From positions 992,001-1,056,000 of the forward strand of contig NZ_CP006951.1 of the NCBI RefSeq assembly GCF_000830885.1: a stretch of 64,000 bases of DNA, written 5' to 3'. The notes beneath the pieces are model-generated. The model was not told where the DNA came from, did no database searches, and was given only the letters and a program-made list of their open reading frames with translations. Each line of letters starts with the position of its first letter. The first letter of the stretch is position 1. Both the position numbers and the translations under genes were made by a program. Shown here piece by piece: positions 25,806 to 34,236 of this stretch. The stretch comes from Dehalococcoides mccartyi CG5 (lineage in GTDB: Bacteria > Chloroflexota > Dehalococcoidia > Dehalococcoidales > Dehalococcoidaceae).

Positions 25806-26842
25806 TATTCACCTTCCGTCGGGGAGGAAAGCCGGATATAAAGCTTTGACCGGCAGTGCCGGCAATGATCATTATCCAATCCGCATATTTCAGTATCATA
25901 ACCATGGCGGCGGATAAGTACCTGCCCGCATTTGGGGCAGCAGGTAGTCTCGCTTTTGTGTCCGGGCACATTCCCCATATATACATATTTCAGCCCTTCC
26001 CCCTGACCTATTTCCACTGCTTTTTCCAGTGTCTCAAAAGGCGTTGGAGGAACATCCAGCATATCCCGGCAGGGATAAAAACGGGTGACGTGCCAGGGAG
26101 TAAGCTCTCCCAGACGGGTTTTTATCCAGCGGGCTATCCCGGTAAGCTGTTCAGGGTCATCATTATAGGTGGGAATAATATTTGTTACCACTTCCACGTG
26201 CATGCCCCACTGGGACTTGGCCCTTTCGGTGGTAGCCAGTATCTTTTCCCAATGCTGGATTTTGGATAGCTTTTTATAGGTATCCGCCTTGAAACCCTTT
26301 ATATCCACCCTGAAAGCGTCCATATACGGGCCAATAGTATCCAGCGCATCCGCGGTCATATAACCATTGGTTACATATACCGTATAAAGCCCGTTATTTT
26401 TGGCTAAACGGGCACAATCCAGCGTATATTCAAACCAAACCGTAGGTTCATTATAAGTAAAGGCGATACCCTGGCAGTGGTGTTCTCTGGCCATGCTTAC
26501 AGCCTGTTCGGGCAGAAGGGTTCGGGAGCTGAACAGTCTTTCGTAAGTATCAGGACAGGCAATCTCCCAGTTTTGGCAACCGGTACAATGAAAGTTGCAT
26601 CCCCAGCTGCCCAGTGAAAATACCTGACTGCCGGGATAGAAATGATAAAGCGGTTTTTTCTCTATGGGATCTACCGCCACCGAGGAGGTACGCCCGTAAT
26701 TCAGACTAAAAAGAGAACCGTTTATATTTTGATAAACCTGACAAACACCCAAGTGATTGGGATTTATACGGCAATTCCACTGGCAGGTATGACAGCGGAT
26801 TACTCCGTTTGGCATCTTTTGGTAGAGCAGAGCTTCGTGCAT
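25805..26842 (-). CDS. radical SAM enzyme of the AmmeMemoRadiSam system
   Basis: A 345-residue PflA-like radical SAM protein. The [4Fe-4S]/SAM motif CNFHCTGC (Cys82, Cys86, Cys89) sits inside a TIM-barrel region. Extra cysteines at the N-terminus (17, 20, 24, 34) and two CxxC pairs near the C-terminus suggest additional metal or cluster sites. GAGGATCAATT precedes the ATG. Product and target unknown; coupling to the Memo-AMMECR1 fusion suggests they modify the same small molecule or protein. Confidence 0.92.
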   Translation of the reverse strand: MHEALLYQKMPNGVIRCHTCQWNCRINPNHLGVCQVYQNINGSLFSLNYGRTSSVAVDPIEKKPLYHFYPGSQVFSLGSWGCNFHCTGCQNWEIACPDTYERLFSSRTLLPEQAVSMAREHHCQGIAFTYNEPTVWFEYTLDCARLAKNNGLYTVYVTNGYMTADALDTIGPYMDAFRVDIKGFKADTYKKLSKIQHWEKILATTERAKSQWGMHVEVVTNIIPTYNDDPEQLTGIARWIKTRLGELTPWHVTRFYPCRDMLDVPPTPFETLEKAVEIGQGEGLKYVYMGNVPGHKSETTCCPKCGQVLIRRHGYDTEICGLDNDHCRHCRSKLYIRLSSPTEGE

Positions 26843-26915
26843 AATTGATCCTCGGGTAGATTATAACACCCCACCCTGAGAAAAAATACAGCTTTAAGGT
26901 TAGCCTGAACAAGAG

Positions 26916-27824
26916 TTAACTGAAAAGGTTCATGACCGCAATGCCGCTCACAGTTAAAATCACCCCGCCTATCTGAAGTATCCGCAGCCTTCTACCCGCA
27001 GGCCATTCCAGCAGAAAACCCGGTATCAGGCGTACCAATAGGAAGGCGTACACTAGCACAAACAAGGGGCGGGCACTGGAAATAGCCGACACCAACGAAA
27101 TAGGGCCATGCTGGATAGACCAGAGCAGAAGCAGCATACCCCCAAACAGAACAAGCTCATCCAATATTATCAGTAAGTAACAGAGTATCGGCTTTGTAAT
27201 CCCTTTAAGTTCGGTAAAAACACTCCTGCGGAAAGATACCGCCAGCAGAACAATGGCTAAACATATACTGCTCACCCAGTAACCGTTCCAGAAGGTAATC
27301 ACATCCAGCACGTGTTTATTGATAATGTCAGACCCGGATATAAGCAACCCGGCCAATATGAGCAAACCCGTAGTTTTGCCAAGGAAGAACGACCCGCCAC
27401 TGCCGTTTCTTCGGGCGGAAACCAGTATTATACCCCCCACTACCGCCAATATGGCCAGCCACCTAAGTAAACCTATGCTTTCTCCCAGCAAAGGCACTGC
27501 CATAAGGCTTACAAAAATGGGGTAAGAATAATATATGGGTATCACCCGCGAAACTTCTTCAGTCTTCAAAGCAAACAGCATTATGTAAACAGAACAAGCC
27601 CGCAGAGCACCGGCCGCAAAAGCCAGCGCGATAATATCAGGGGGAGTACCTTCGGCAAAAGGGAACATGAAAGACAGCGGGATGTTGTAGCTCATCATCA
27701 GAAGCCCTACCGGCAGGATAAAGGCTTTTAGACTGGGAAATCTTTTTTGGAGAAGATGCCCGTCCAGAATATTCACCATGCTCAAAAGAGCAGTGGCCAG
27801 TAGAGCTGCAAAAAACCAAGACAT
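26916..27824 (-). CDS. EamA/DMT-family transporter
   Basis: A 302-residue inner-membrane protein with about ten transmembrane helices in two EamA-type halves. Members export or import amino acids, nucleotides or other small metabolites; the substrate cannot be told. A TATAGT box lies about 20 bases before the ATG and no clear ribosome site is seen, so its leader is short. It stands alone between the radical SAM unit and the initiator tRNA. Confidence 0.88.
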   Translation of the reverse strand: MSWFFAALLATALLSMVNILDGHLLQKRFPSLKAFILPVGLLMMSYNIPLSFMFPFAEGTPPDIIALAFAAGALRACSVYIMLFALKTEEVSRVIPIYYSYPIFVSLMAVPLLGESIGLLRWLAILAVVGGIILVSARRNGSGGSFFLGKTTGLLILAGLLISGSDIINKHVLDVITFWNGYWVSSICLAIVLLAVSFRRSVFTELKGITKPILCYLLIILDELVLFGGMLLLLWSIQHGPISLVSAISSARPLFVLVYAFLLVRLIPGFLLEWPAGRRLRILQIGGVILTVSGIAVMNLFS

Positions 27825-28002
27825 ATCTAAACGTCTTAGTCTACACTATACCTGTATTTTTTTAAATGCCTCAAAACCCATCACTATATAATCCCTAACC
27901 AAGCTATCCGCCGTCAAATAATTCAGCAATTTCCCCAAGCCCGCCCATACTTTTCCGGTGGCTGTCAGACCGGCTAAACTGAGGTGATACCCTTTATTGC
28001 GT

Positions 28003-28031
28003 TTGACTTTGCGGAGTATTGTTACTATACT
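28003..28031 (+). promoter_or_regulatory. initiator tRNA promoter
   Basis: TTGACT (28003-28008), 17 bases, TATACT (28026-28031), 15 bases before the mature tRNA. A near-consensus strong promoter. Confidence 0.85.
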
Positions 28032-28046
28032 ATCTGAGCATATTGA

Positions 28047-28121
28047 CGCGGGGTGGAGCAGTGGTAGCTCGTCGGGCTCATAACCCGAAGGCCATAGGTT
28101 CGAATCCTATCCCCGCTACCA
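28047..28121 (+). tRNA. initiator tRNA-fMet (anticodon CAT)
   Basis: Complete cloverleaf with encoded CCA. The anticodon arm TCGGG-CTCATAA-CCCGA has the three consecutive G:C pairs that mark bacterial initiators, and position 1:72 is a C-T mismatch rather than a base pair, the other initiator hallmark. It therefore starts translation and does not read internal AUG. Confidence 0.96.
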
Positions 28122-28132
28122 ATTCTAAAGCT

Positions 28133-28167
28133 AAAAAGCCTTCCGAAAGAATACCGGGGGGCTTTTT
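28133..28167 (+). terminator. tRNA terminator
   Basis: AAAAAGCCTTCCG (28133-28145) pairs, with two G-T wobbles, with CGGGGGGCTTTTT (28155-28167). Confidence 0.8.
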
Positions 28168-28183
28168 CTATGGGAGGAGAGAA

Positions 28184-28408
28184 ATGCTTAAAATAAGCGG
28201 AACCAAAAAAGAAGTGGCATACCTTACCATAAACTACAAAGACGGCACCAGAGAAACCCTGGATGACTATGCACTGGTGGGACTAAGCGGCGAAACCTGG
28301 TTTAGCCTGCTCCATGCCGAACTGTCTGAAGATGATATGGTGGAACTGAATAACCACATAGCTGACCTTACCTATAAAATAAGGGATTTTCTGGACAAGA
28401 AAAAGTAA
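28184..28408 (+). CDS. unknown 74-residue protein
   Basis: A small soluble protein (MLKISGTKKEVAYLTINYKDG...) with an early beta hairpin and a C-terminal helix. GGGAGGAG lies seven bases before the ATG. A longer frame starting inside the tRNA was rejected. The gene sits behind the tRNA terminator, so it depends on read-through or a weak own promoter. Function unknown. Confidence 0.72.
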   Translation: MLKISGTKKEVAYLTINYKDGTRETLDDYALVGLSGETWFSLLHAELSEDDMVELNNHIADLTYKIRDFLDKKK

Positions 28409-28452
28409 GCTTTCAACTCAAATATCCCCCGAAATACTCCTCTTTAAACAAT

Positions 28453-28477
28453 AAAGCCCGCCTTAAAAGCGGGCTTT
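28453..28477. terminator. bidirectional terminator
   Basis: AAAGCCCGC (28453-28461) pairs with GCGGGCTTT (28469-28477), between convergent genes. Confidence 0.85.
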
Positions 28478-28499
28478 TCTTGATTAGGGATATAGAACT

Positions 28500-28991
28500 T
28501 CAGCGTTTCATATTTACATATTGCAGGGGCACGTCAAAGTCCTGTTCACTAAGAAGACGCATTATCTCCTGCAGGTCATCTATCTGCTTGCCGGTTATGC
28601 GTATCTGTTCGCCCTGAATGGCAGAGTCCAGCTTAAGCTTGGTAGACTTGATGAACTTGGTTATTTTGGAAGCAGTCTCTTTGGTTAGACCGTCTTTTAT
28701 TTTGATTTCGGTTTTGGCGGCACCCAGTGAGACGGTATGAGAATCTGCAATATCCAGACACTTGCTGTCCAGCTTGAAGCGGACACACTGCTGAATCAGG
28801 GTTTCAATAACAGCCTTCAGCTTAAACTCATCTTCGGCAACTATCTCTATGGCCTTGTCTTTGCGGTTCAGTTCCAGTTCGTATTTGGAGTTTTTAAAAT
28901 CATAACGGTTGCCAAGGTCACGCTTGGCATTATTTACGGCGTTATCCATGGCTTGCATGTCTACCGTGCTTACCACATCTAGAGACGGCAT
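28500..28991 (-). CDS. YajQ-family nucleotide-binding protein
   Basis: A 163-residue member of the YajQ family (DUF520), with two ferredoxin-like halves. It starts MPSLDVVSTVDMQAMDNAVNN and carries RYDFKNSKYEL and the GEQIRITGKQIDDLQ end. Some members bind cyclic-di-GMP and act with transcription factors; others bind RNA or nucleotides. GGGGAGG precedes the ATG. No c-di-GMP enzyme is seen in this window. Confidence 0.93.
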   Translation of the reverse strand: MPSLDVVSTVDMQAMDNAVNNAKRDLGNRYDFKNSKYELELNRKDKAIEIVAEDEFKLKAVIETLIQQCVRFKLDSKCLDIADSHTVSLGAAKTEIKIKDGLTKETASKITKFIKSTKLKLDSAIQGEQIRITGKQIDDLQEIMRLLSEQDFDVPLQYVNMKR

Positions 28992-29150
28992 ATATCCTCC
29001 CCTTCCAGCTTGTCCTATATTACTTCATTTTAGCACGTACAAGATTAAAATTCTGCAAATAAAAGATACTGAAGATATTGTTATTTCAGGATATCAGGGT
29101 AATAATATGCCAATATACCCTTGCCGCTGATAGATAAGGAGTAAAAAACA

Positions 29151-29606
29151 TTGATACAAATTGAATACGCACTGGACAAAAAACACCTGCGTACTTATCT
29201 GATTGAAAAACTAAAAATCTGGGGCATAGTTGTTTTGAGTTTAGCGATAGTAGCTATTGGTATGAATATTTGGCAGGGAGAACCTCAATACACCGAAATT
29301 ATACTTGGTGCCTTGGTTTTCTTAATTATCTACATTTATGCCATATATATTTTTATGCTCAAAAGAGCAATGAAAAATTCCGGCGCTACTGAAAAAATGA
29401 TCTTTGAAGAAGATGGAATTCATCATACTTCCGCCACCGGTTCAGGGATAATAAACTGGACAGCCTTTAAAAAATGGAGAAAACAAAAACATTTTTATTA
29501 TTTAAAAATAAATGCCTTAATAACATTCCCTATCCCAGTGGATAGCATACCCGCTGAAAACCGCACTGAATTTGAAACCCTGCTCAGGCGGAAAATAGGC
29601 AAATAG
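29151..29606 (+). CDS. YcxB-like membrane protein
   Basis: A 151-residue protein with two transmembrane helices (about 23-43 and 52-72) and a C-terminal soluble part like YcxB (EEDGIHHTSATGSGIINW, then FPIPVDSIP). TTG start with AAGGAG nine bases upstream. Function unknown; such proteins often look like small bPH-fold relatives. Confidence 0.72.
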   Translation: MIQIEYALDKKHLRTYLIEKLKIWGIVVLSLAIVAIGMNIWQGEPQYTEIILGALVFLIIYIYAIYIFMLKRAMKNSGATEKMIFEEDGIHHTSATGSGIINWTAFKKWRKQKHFYYLKINALITFPIPVDSIPAENRTEFETLLRRKIGK

Positions 29607-29701
29607 AAGGGCTTGTCAAGAGTTTTTAAATATTTTTGTTGCCATATGGGTTTTGGGGTGGTTACAATAACCCTAAGACTAAGAATAAAGGCGGCAAAAC
29701 C

Positions 29702-30205
29702 ATGAAAACCAAAACCCTGAGCCTTATCCTGAGCCTGATATGCCTTTTCACTCTGATTACCGGATGTGACGGTATAGGACTGGAGGATATCCACCTGAAT
29801 CTGGGGGGTGATGATTCCAATACCGATGATACTACCCAAGAGATTAGATGCCAGCTGACACTTCAAACCAGAGTAGTCACAGTAACAGGGGCTTATGTTT
29901 ACCCTGTTATGGTTATATTCATGACAGATGTGCTGGATGCCGGCGGCAGCAATGTATATTTCCATGACCGCCAGATTAAGTATACAGACTCCAAGGGTTA
30001 TATCAGCTTCACCGCACCCTCATTCAACCTGCCACCGGACAGATATGCGATAATTACAGTCTATGTTCAACAGGGAGATGAAGAAGGCTTTACAGCAACT
30101 ACTGCGTCCATGTCATTCACATATGCTGAAATTTCCCAACATGGCACTTTGCGCAGCGGCGGCCTGATTACCTATGCCAAGTTCATGACAGTCATAAAGG
30201 GGTAA
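29702..30205 (+). CDS. small lipoprotein
   Basis: A 167-residue exported lipoprotein: charged start MKTKTLSL, hydrophobic core and lipobox LITGC, so Cys is about residue 21. An acidic linker (DDSNTDDTTQE) leads to a beta-rich domain, perhaps Ig- or carboxypeptidase-regulatory-like. A frame beginning 66 bases upstream was rejected since the signal peptide starts here. No close family recognised. Confidence 0.78.
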   Translation: MKTKTLSLILSLICLFTLITGCDGIGLEDIHLNLGGDDSNTDDTTQEIRCQLTLQTRVVTVTGAYVYPVMVIFMTDVLDAGGSNVYFHDRQIKYTDSKGYISFTAPSFNLPPDRYAIITVYVQQGDEEGFTATTASMSFTYAEISQHGTLRSGGLITYAKFMTVIKG

Positions 30206-30214
30206 CACCAGTCT

Positions 30215-30429
30215 AAAACAAAAAAAGAGGTCTTCACACCTCTTTAAAATATATGCTGGTCCTGCCGCTAGCCCGATTACGCTCAGGGCTCCGCCCACGG
30301 GAGGGGACCTGGATGATAATTAAGCCGTTCGGCGCCTCAACCGACAGCACCCTGATTTCCCCCGGCAGGACCAACCACGTATATCAATTTTTAAACTTTC
30401 AGGGGATTTAAGCTACCCTGAATCAAGAT
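30215..30429 (-). ncRNA. candidate structured non-coding RNA of unknown family
   Basis: A transcript of about 215 bases can be drawn on the minus strand, from a start near 30429 to a T run at 30220. Its core is closed by an 11-base perfect helix, TGGTCCTGCCG (plus-strand 30257-30267) with CGGCAGGACCA (30363-30373), extended by AT pairs. Inside, TCAGGG/CCCTGA, AGCCC/GGGCT and a CGG..GAGG/CCTC..CCG helix can form; the 5' leader adds TTCAGGG/CCCTGAA and TATCAAT/ATTGATA. It lacks the SRP tetraloop domain, tmRNA ends and RNase P motifs. Size and rod shape are 6S-like, but no match is claimed. Confidence 0.55.
30224..30245 (-). terminator. terminator of the candidate RNA
   Basis: AAAGAGGT (30224-30231) pairs with ACCTCTTT (30238-30245). 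On the minus strand seven T follow; on the plus strand the tail is TTTAAAA. The orientation therefore favours a minus-strand transcript. Confidence 0.8.
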
Positions 30430-30435
30430 TGATAA

Positions 30436-30464
30436 ATTATGACAGAATTATTCTGTTTTGGCAA
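30436..30464 (-). promoter_or_regulatory. promoter of the candidate RNA
   Basis: On the minus strand TTGCCA (30464-30459), 17 bases, CATAAT (30441-30436). An 8-base inverted repeat overlaps the -35 box. Confidence 0.55.
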
Positions 30465-30657
30465 TACTATTTATCGTTTTATTGCCAAGTCAAATTTTAT
30501 CTTGGCTTTTAAGGCCATCCATCCCAAATTCATATTAGCCCAAATGCGTTTCCGGCCTGTTGTCTTTTAGATTTTATCAGAACACCCCAGACAAACCGCC
30601 TTAATCCAATTGCCCACCCCCGCAGGTCAGGTATTAAGTTAAACCCCGAACAGATTT

Positions 30658-31389
30658 TTAATCTATATTATTGTCAGCAGCCAAGAAAGACTCCGGGTTA
30701 TTCAGGAAATCACGGTAGATGCGGTAGTACTGGGTATCGTAATACCCTATTGGGGAAACAGGTGCGGTATCAAACGTGTATATGGAAGCACCCGGACAGG
30801 CCAGCAGGATAGGCGAATGGCTGACAATAATAAACTGGTTATGGTCAGAACTTGACGCCTGACTCAGAAGTTTTAACAGCATGAGTTGGCTTTTGGGTGA
30901 CAGGGCAGTTTCGGGCTCGTCCATAAAATACAGACCCCTCACCTTGTAACGGGATTCAAAATATTTCATCAAAGACTGCCCATGGGAACGGTTGGTAAGG
31001 GAATCCCCTCCAAAGTATTTCAGAATATCCGGCGAAGCCGCCGCCCATTCATCCAGAAAACGGGTAAAGTCTTGAAAGGTGCGCGAATCAAAAAATGAGC
31101 CCTTAACCCCGCCCTGAGGCAAGCCAAGCTCCAGATAGTCTGACAAACAGTCTGCATAGGGGTTATTATCCAGTGTCAGGCGGCTGGTATCCTCCCAGAT
31201 ATGTACCCCGGCCTTGCGGCAGATAGCCCTGAGCAAAGTAGATTTGCCGCTGCCGTTTTCCCCGATGAAAAAGGTGACCGATTTGTCCAAAACTATCTGA
31301 GGGGTCTTATGCAATACGTCCAGATTAAAGGGGTAAACACCGGTATCCGGAAATCTGTCAGACCTGATTTTTACGTTATCCAGAAACAT
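30658..31389 (-). CDS. AAA/ABC-type ATPase (predicted, non-transport)
   Basis: A 243-residue cytosolic ATPase of the SMC/Rad50-like ABC fold. Walker A is GENGSGKST, a signature-like SHGQSL follows, Walker B is FMDEPETALSP and the switch His is in VSHSPILL. There is no membrane partner nearby, so it is a stand-alone predicted ATPase of the AAA_21/AAA_23 kind. Role unknown; some relatives serve as components of defence or repair systems, but no nuclease or toxin gene is adjacent. Confidence 0.88.
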   Translation of the reverse strand: MFLDNVKIRSDRFPDTGVYPFNLDVLHKTPQIVLDKSVTFFIGENGSGKSTLLRAICRKAGVHIWEDTSRLTLDNNPYADCLSDYLELGLPQGGVKGSFFDSRTFQDFTRFLDEWAAASPDILKYFGGDSLTNRSHGQSLMKYFESRYKVRGLYFMDEPETALSPKSQLMLLKLLSQASSSDHNQFIIVSHSPILLACPGASIYTFDTAPVSPIGYYDTQYYRIYRDFLNNPESFLAADNNID

Positions 31390-31535
31390 GGGCCAAGCCT
31401 CGTTTCCTTAAAATGATTTCTGCCATTGTATGACTGCGGGATAAAGCTGTCAACGTATAAGTCTCAAATAATACTGGACATACACATACGGAAAATGGTA
31501 TTAAATAGCATCTTCAAAGCTGAAACAGGTACGAA

Positions 31536-32084
31536 ATGAATACTAAGATAAAGATAGTTTTAATAAGCGGTTCACCCCGAAAGGGCAACACCGAATATAT
31601 ACTGGAAAGTTTATCCAAACTGCTTAAAAAAGCCGGGGCAGATACCTGTCTGATACTGCTCAGAAAGTGCAATATCTGCTTCTGTACGGGCTGTCTGGCC
31701 TGCGAAACACGCACGAAAAGCCAACAGGGTATCTGCAAACAGAAAGACGATATGCCCGAACTGCTGGAACAACTGAAACAGGCGGATACAATAGTACTGG
31801 GCACGCCGGTCTATTTTGAGATGCTTAGCGGGCTGACGAAAAACTTCATAGACCGCACCTGCCCCGTCTGGCCAAGCCTGCAAGGCAAAAAAATGGGCGG
31901 AGTAGCGGTGGCTGAGGAAGGCATAGGCCAAGCTCTGCTGAACCTGAAACAATACGCCGAGGTCTGCCATATGAAATACCTCGGCAGTTTGGAACTGCTG
32001 GCCAAAACACCTAAAGAAGCCAGCCGGAATACCTCGCTGCCGGAAAAGCTTACGGCTTTTACTGATTTGTTGCTTCAGGGCTGA
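31536..32084 (+). CDS. flavodoxin-fold NAD(P)H-dependent oxidoreductase with Cys cluster
   Basis: A 182-residue flavoprotein. The start ISGSPRKGNTE is the FMN phosphate loop of the NADPH-dependent FMN reductase/iron-sulfur flavoprotein family, and LGTPVYFEMLSG is the second flavin loop. A compact Cys motif, CNICFCTGCLAC with another Cys downstream, could hold an iron-sulfur cluster, as in archaeal Isf proteins. Likely role: electron transfer or detoxification of quinones or oxygen in an anaerobe. Its 3' end overlaps the convergent GNAT gene by 10 bases. Confidence 0.9.
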   Translation: MNTKIKIVLISGSPRKGNTEYILESLSKLLKKAGADTCLILLRKCNICFCTGCLACETRTKSQQGICKQKDDMPELLEQLKQADTIVLGTPVYFEMLSGLTKNFIDRTCPVWPSLQGKKMGGVAVAEEGIGQALLNLKQYAEVCHMKYLGSLELLAKTPKEASRNTSLPEKLTAFTDLLLQG

Positions 32085-32878
32085 AGCAGGAGCGTCCGGC
32101 TGTAAGCCATTTCAAAACCCGCCCGGCGGGCATTACGCTCTGATGAATTGCCCGGTGCAGATACAAATATCATTTGGCGGACACCCATTTTGCGGGCTAT
32201 TTTCATGCGGTGCTGGATAAGGGCAGTTTGAACCCCCCGGCGGCGGAAATCCGGCAAAGTGGCATCTCCCCCTAATTCAGCCATATGCCCCCGAACATAC
32301 AATACCCCACCCCCGGCCGGTTTGCCGTCCAGATAGGCCAGATAGGCCGAAGAATTACGGCTATGGTAATTTGGCTCGCAGATAGACTGCATGGACATCA
32401 AATCTGACTCTGCAGAGGAGAAACCGTGGCTAACCACCTCCAGCCAGGTAAGATAGTTATTTTTGTTTACCGGCCAGATAACTATACCCGGCGGCTCTTT
32501 TATCTCAAGTTGAAAACTGCTGACCTCATGTACCAGTACACTGTCAAACTGATAAACCGTGTACCCCCGCTTGCCCAGCATATAAACCATATTTTCTTCT
32601 ACCAGCGGGCATACATCCAGCATGGCTTTAAGACCATGTACGGCATAAAATTCCTCTATGCCAGGCAGGTCTTCCTCAAGCAGGGCTTCTTTCAACCCCA
32701 GACACATCACCCGGTTTACCGGTGATTCAGCCCCGTCATATATCAGAAATGCCCCTTTAAACTCCCTGACGCAACTGTCTGCATCAGGGTGCAAACGAAC
32801 TCTGGCCGCAACATAATCAACCCTTCGGTGAGCTTGAAGCTCTTCCAGAGAAGCCGCCAAAGATAAAGTCAGATTCAT
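32075..32878 (-). CDS. GNAT-family N-acetyltransferase
   Basis: A 267-residue acetyltransferase. The acetyl-CoA-binding stretch is RRRGVQTALIQHRM, preceded by MAELGGDATLPDF. The N-terminal half is longer than a minimal GNAT fold and may bind the substrate. Target unknown. The predicted promoter ends 9 bases before the ATG and there is no ribosome site, so it may be leaderless. Confidence 0.88.
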   Translation of the reverse strand: MNLTLSLAASLEELQAHRRVDYVAARVRLHPDADSCVREFKGAFLIYDGAESPVNRVMCLGLKEALLEEDLPGIEEFYAVHGLKAMLDVCPLVEENMVYMLGKRGYTVYQFDSVLVHEVSSFQLEIKEPPGIVIWPVNKNNYLTWLEVVSHGFSSAESDLMSMQSICEPNYHSRNSSAYLAYLDGKPAGGGVLYVRGHMAELGGDATLPDFRRRGVQTALIQHRMKIARKMGVRQMIFVSAPGNSSERNARRAGFEMAYSRTLLLQP

Positions 32879-32887
32879 ATACCTATT

Positions 32888-32916
32888 ACTTTACCCGTTC
32901 AGCCCTGTTTCCACAA
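32888..32916 (-). promoter_or_regulatory. GNAT gene promoter (probably leaderless)
   Basis: On the minus strand TTGTGG (32916-32911), 17 bases, TAAAGT (32893-32888), 9 bases, ATG at 32878. Confidence 0.5.
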
Positions 32917-33166
32917 TAATCAGGCAGAAATATTCCCGTTATTTCCCATAATCAGTTCGGGAGACGGATATATGAAGGTGCAACTCGGGATACTGCCAAT
33001 CTCACCCAAGCAGCGGCAGGCAGGGAAAGAAATCGTATTTAAGCACGACTATCTGCCCAAAAAACTCCTTGCCTTTCAGACAGGTGCCGGTTTGGACAGA
33101 AGCAAACCAAAGACAGCCAGTCACCCCTGCATATACAGATAACAAGAGAATCAGATTTAGAGCCTG

Positions 33167-33388
33167 TCAGGAAGCCTTTTTAGCCAGCGGCAATTCAGGA
33201 TTGTCTTCGGTAACGGCTGACTCCAGTTTGCGAAGTATGCCGAATAGTATTTTCTCCCTGGCGTGCAGGGCTTTTTTATAGGTATCTGTTTCGGTATGGA
33301 TTATCTCCACCCGAAGCTCACCGATATAGTTTTTAAGTATTCCTGCCAGCATCTCCCTTTCAGGCATGGTCAAATTTTTGGTCTTCAT
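33167..33388 (-). CDS. unknown 73-residue protein
   Basis: A small, mainly helical soluble protein (MKTKNLTMPEREMLAGILKN...). A perfect GGGAGGTGATTT-ATG start region argues that it is real despite its size. Intergenic regions of about 290 and 250 bases flank it, so it is its own unit. I recognise no family. Confidence 0.7.
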   Translation of the reverse strand: MKTKNLTMPEREMLAGILKNYIGELRVEIIHTETDTYKKALHAREKILFGILRKLESAVTEDNPELPLAKKAS

Positions 33389-33604
33389 AAATCACCTCCC
33401 GGTGGCAAATTCACCATTCATTGAGGAAGTGCCAACCTTCTTCAATATCCCATAGGGGCTTAAACCCCACAATTAGTATGCATACGTATTTACAGATAAA
33501 GAGTGTCTTAGTTTTGAGGGCAGATACTTAGACAAAGAGCGGATAGCCTTTGAAACAGAGAAATCTATTTCAGGTATCTGAAAGTATTTCAGTCAGGAAT
33601 TTAC

Positions 33605-33633
33605 TTGACCTGATTTTTTTAAAAGACTAGACT
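33605..33633 (+). promoter_or_regulatory. coaE promoter (leaderless)
   Basis: TTGACC (33605-33610), 17 bases, TAGACT (33628-33633), then 6 bases to the ATG at 33640. The expected transcription start is the A of ATG. Confidence 0.7.
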
Positions 33634-33639
33634 AATTCA

Positions 33640-34236
33640 ATGAAAATTGTAGGCATTACCGGTGGTATCGGCAGTGGCAAGACTACAGTTTGCCGTTATT
33701 TAAAAGAACTTGGGGTAAATATCATTGACGCCGACGAGATTGGCCACCGCGTACTGCAGAATAAGGGTATCCGTACCAAGATAACAGATGTATTCGGCAA
33801 CGAGGTAATGAACCCTGACGGAAATATCAACCGCAAGATACTGGGTGAGTTGGTTTTCGGTTATCCCGAAAGACTGGAACGCCTGAACAAAATTACCCAC
33901 CCCTTGATAGAACAAGCTATTTCTTCCCTGCTGGAAGAGTACCGCCAAAAAGGCATAAAATCAGTCGCCATTGAAGCCCCTTTACTGGTGGAAGCAGGCT
34001 GGCTAAAGCTGGTAAACGAAGTCTGGCTTATTACCGCCCCCAAAGAAAGCATCTTCAAGCGGCTGCATAGCCGCATGGGACTAAGCCGTGAACAGGCTAT
34101 AGCCCGAATTCAGTCACAAGCCACCGACAATGAACGCCTCAAATATGCCAGCGTTGTAGTAAACAACAACTGCCGTTTTGAAGACCTGAAAGCCTGCGTT
34201 CAGCTACTGGCTAAGGAACGGCTGGAGCTGGCTTAA
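33640..34236 (+). CDS. coaE: dephospho-CoA kinase
   Basis: Final step of coenzyme A synthesis: phosphorylates the 3'-OH of dephospho-CoA with ATP. The 198 residues match the family, with P-loop GGIGSGKTT (8-16), DADEIGH and HPLIEQ substrate segments, and [13 protein letters not shown]. No ribosome site is present; the promoter is 6 bases from the ATG, so the mRNA is likely leaderless. Its last 26 bases overlap the convergent epimerase-like gene. Confidence 0.95.

Larger units (their letters stand above)
30206..30657 (-). other. 452-base region between lipoprotein and ATPase genes
   Basis: It holds the candidate RNA gene described at 30215-30429, its promoter and terminator. Beyond them there is GCCAAG (30484-30489)/CTTGGC with a T tract, probably the end of the ATPase transcript, and an inverted repeat TTGGCAAT/ATTGCCAA overlapping the -35 box. 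No open reading frame with a ribosome site. Confidence 0.55.

Noticed and set aside
28019-28183. N-terminal extension of the 74-residue gene across the tRNA
   Set aside because: It would translate the tRNA and its terminator. A good ribosome site lies just before 28184.
30257-30373. SRP (4.5S) RNA
   Set aside because: Length and closing helix fit, but the conserved apical GGAA/asymmetric-loop segment is not present on either strand.
30658-31389. Start of a defence island (ATPase of Rad50/OLD-like kind)
   Set aside because: No nuclease, toxin or helicase gene lies beside it, so a defence role is unsupported.
33069-33281. 70-residue plus-strand frame opposite the small gene at 33167
   Set aside because: It has no ribosome site and overlaps a minus-strand gene that has a perfect one.
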